Shown here: positions 6,123-7,637 of the stretch, one piece after another
How positions within the stretch are numbered: position 1 is the stretch's first letter
How the letters are laid out: every line of letters begins with the position of its first letter
Origin: Flavobacteriales bacterium
GTDB taxonomy: Bacteria; Bacteroidota; Bacteroidia; Flavobacteriales; Flavobacteriaceae
Length of the DNA stretch: 7,637 nucleotides
Assembly: GCA_020635875.1 (NCBI GenBank)
Contig: JACJYY010000009.1
Span: 1 to 7,637, forward strand
Reading direction: 5' to 3'
Made by a program: the position numbers and the translations under genes
Notes under the pieces: generated by a model
Told to the model about the DNA's origin: nothing
What the model saw: only the letters and a program-made list of their open reading frames with translations
The model's database searches: none

Positions 6123-7637
6123 ATGATACATATTCAAAACATATCAAAGATTAGTCAGTTTGCAGATGAGATTTTATATCTGAAAAAAAGTAGCGGAGAT
6201 TTAAAAGCATTGGCAAATCAATACGTTACCATTATAAAATCAAACAATGATACCATTAAGTTTTATCCTGCAATAGATGCTGAATTAAGAGATTCTTTAG
6301 AAAAGAAAAACTTCAATATTGCTAATGCACAGGAAAAAATAGACAAACTAAATGGAACATTAAAAAAGATAGTTTATATAAAGCAGTCCATAAACAGCTA
6401 CGACACAATAAAGGATAGTGTCATTCGCCAAAAATCAGATATTGATAATTTTAAACAGAAGATTCTTGCACAAACTCAACAAGTTAAACTTGCGGATATA
6501 GATGTCATTTACAATCAGGTAATTAGTAAATATAATGAGTTTAACCAACAAACAACTTATGTAGGCGATATACGGGGTAAGTATGCAAGATTGAAACAAG
6601 TTATTGATGCGAATAGAAGTATCGTAAATACATTTCCCAAAATTGACAAAGAACTTACGGGTTTTATTGCAGCAATGGGATTAGATGAACGCAAAGTTGA
6701 TTATTATCTCAAAAATATTAATGAAGTATTGGCTAAACTCGGAAATATTAAGGACGATATTAATGCACTAAACAGAATATCCAAGGAAGATTCTTTAGCG
6801 ATAGATGCGAGAACAATCACTAATATTCAGGGAATACCCAACTCTGTTGTTTACGATTCTGCAATACAAACCGCAGATATTGCTCGGAAAGATATTGAAT
6901 CTATAAATGCTACATTAAATAAACTGCAAAATATACGTTCATATTTTAAGCAATTACAAACAAACCTTCAATCTAATAAAAATCACATATTCTCGGAGGA
7001 ATATAACAAAGTTAATCAGGAAATAAATCATATTCAACCACTGATATACGCTAAACTTAATCCCAATTTTTTATCTGTAGAATCGCAATTAAAACAGATA
7101 GATAATCAGATAAAGGCACATATCAGCGACTTCAACACAAAAAATGGCGAGGCTCAAAATTTATTACAAAAACTGAATGCAAATAAGACGAAATATTGGC
7201 TTGAAGATTACAACATTATTTTGTCAAAAATTCAAAGTTTGAAAAATGGACAGAAATCAGAAAATTTCAGAAACATAGACAATGAAATTAGCACAAAGCA
7301 TCAGGTAAAATCAAATGAAATAGATAGTTTTTCAAGGCAGAATCTCTATTTATTAAATGCTTCGGGTCAGTTATCAATTCTTAATAACAACTATTCAAAT
7401 AACTTAGTAGCAAGAAGTGATTTTGAAAAATTTGCATCATCATTTCAAAAAAACGGAATACTCAAAAAACTGGGGTACAAGATTAAAGATATTGTAACCG
7501 CATTGGTGAAATTTCTTTTAAAGCCAAAAACCCTAAAATTTATAGGTATTTTAATTGCCATTGCATTAGGAATCTATTTTGTGATGTCCTGTTGGCAAGC
7601 AATATTAATCATAGGAATAATTGTAATTATCATTTTC
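6123..7637 (+). CDS. Coiled-coil-rich membrane-anchored protein (3' end outside window)
   Basis: An open frame of 505 codons from ATG at 6123 to the last base with no stop, so the gene is cut by the window edge. I do not recognise a family. Residues 1 to about 440 are rich in Asn, Lys, Ile, Gln and Leu, with heptad-like spacing of hydrophobics, as in long alpha-helical coiled coils; there is no enzymatic motif and no N-terminal signal. From 445 a Lys-rich stretch (GILKKLGYKIKDIV, then FLLKPKTLKF) leads into hydrophobic sequence from 473 to the window end. A break at SCWQ (about 488-492) suggests two closely packed membrane helices. The positive charge before the first helix predicts a cytoplasmic coiled-coil region with a C-terminal membrane anchor. 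It starts 12 bases after the ATPase stop and probably tethers or regulates that motor (inference). Confidence 0.85.
   Translation, partial: MIHIQNISKISQFADEILYLKKSSGDLKALANQYVTIIKSNNDTIKFYPAIDAELRDSLEKKNFNIANAQEKIDKLNGTLKKIVYIKQSINSYDTIKDSVIRQKSDIDNFKQKILAQTQQVKLADIDVIYNQVISKYNEFNQQTTYVGDIRGKYARLKQVIDANRSIVNTFPKIDKELTGFIAAMGLDERKVDYYLKNINEVLAKLGNIKDDINALNRISKEDSLAIDARTITNIQGIPNSVVYDSAIQTADIARKDIESINATLNKLQNIRSYFKQLQTNLQSNKNHIFSEEYNKVNQEINHIQPLIYAKLNPNFLSVESQLKQIDNQIKAHISDFNTKNGEAQNLLQKLNANKTKYWLEDYNIILSKIQSLKNGQKSENFRNIDNEISTKHQVKSNEIDSFSRQNLYLLNASGQLSILNNNYSNNLVARSDFEKFASSFQKNGILKKLGYKIKDIVTALVKFLLKPKTLKFIGILIAIALGIYFVMSCWQAILIIGIIVIIIF
7539..7637 (+). other. Membrane-spanning region of the coiled-coil protein
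   Basis: Codes for residues 473-505, almost all Ile, Leu, Val, Ala, Phe and Gly, with one polar break (SCWQ). About 17 hydrophobic residues lie before the break and at least 13 after, the second cut by the window end. This fits a short helical hairpin or one long helix followed by another; the region before it is Lys-rich, fitting a cytoplasmic N-terminal side. Confidence 0.75.

Noticed and set aside
1..7637. CRISPR array, tRNA/rRNA genes, insertion sequences or attachment sites
   Set aside because: No regularly spaced repeats, RNA gene signatures, transposase motifs or flanking inverted repeats were found; the window is nearly all coding.

Overview
The window is a stretch of a tellurium-resistance-like (Ter) gene cluster. 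All nine coding regions read in the + direction with almost no space between them. The low G+C, the A-rich stretches just before start codons with no clear Shine-Dalgarno sequence, and the overall protein style suggest a Bacteroidota host, possibly Flavobacteriia or a relative. That assignment is an inference from base use, not from a marker gene.

Layout: 1-340 is the 3' end of a TerD-family gene. 355-909 and 916-1527 are two complete TerD-family genes, the second TerZ-like. 1530-2168 encodes a TerY-like von Willebrand A (vWA) protein with an intact metal site (MIDAS). 2170-2340 encodes a 56-residue, strongly basic protein. 2367-2747 encodes a TerB-like acidic protein built from four DGxID repeats. 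2750-3385 encodes a second TerY-like vWA protein, a paralogue of the first, whose MIDAS is largely destroyed. 3387-6110 encodes a 907-residue soluble FtsK/SpoIIIE-type ATPase that looks like three ATPase folds in a row with only the middle one intact. From 6123 to the end of the window an open frame of 505 codons encodes a coiled-coil-rich protein ending in a positively charged stretch and membrane segments; it is cut by the window edge.

The gaps between genes are 14, 6, 2, 1, 26, 2, 1 and 12 bases, so this is almost certainly one transcription unit with coupled translation. No promoter, terminator, RNA gene, insertion sequence, CRISPR array or non-coding stretch over 300 bases was seen.

Working model (inference): Ca2+-binding TerD proteins, a TerB-like protein and a pair of vWA adaptors (one metal-binding, one a pseudo-domain) form a scaffold that links a hexameric-type translocase/motor to a membrane-anchored coiled-coil protein. 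This differs from the classical terZABCDEF operon: no TerC or TerA is visible, and there is no TerY-associated kinase or phosphatase in the window. It looks more like a Ter-type stress or defence machine with a DNA- or protein-pumping motor than a simple tellurite-resistance locus. Base composition falls from the ter genes to the ATPase and coiled-coil genes, suggesting parts with different histories.
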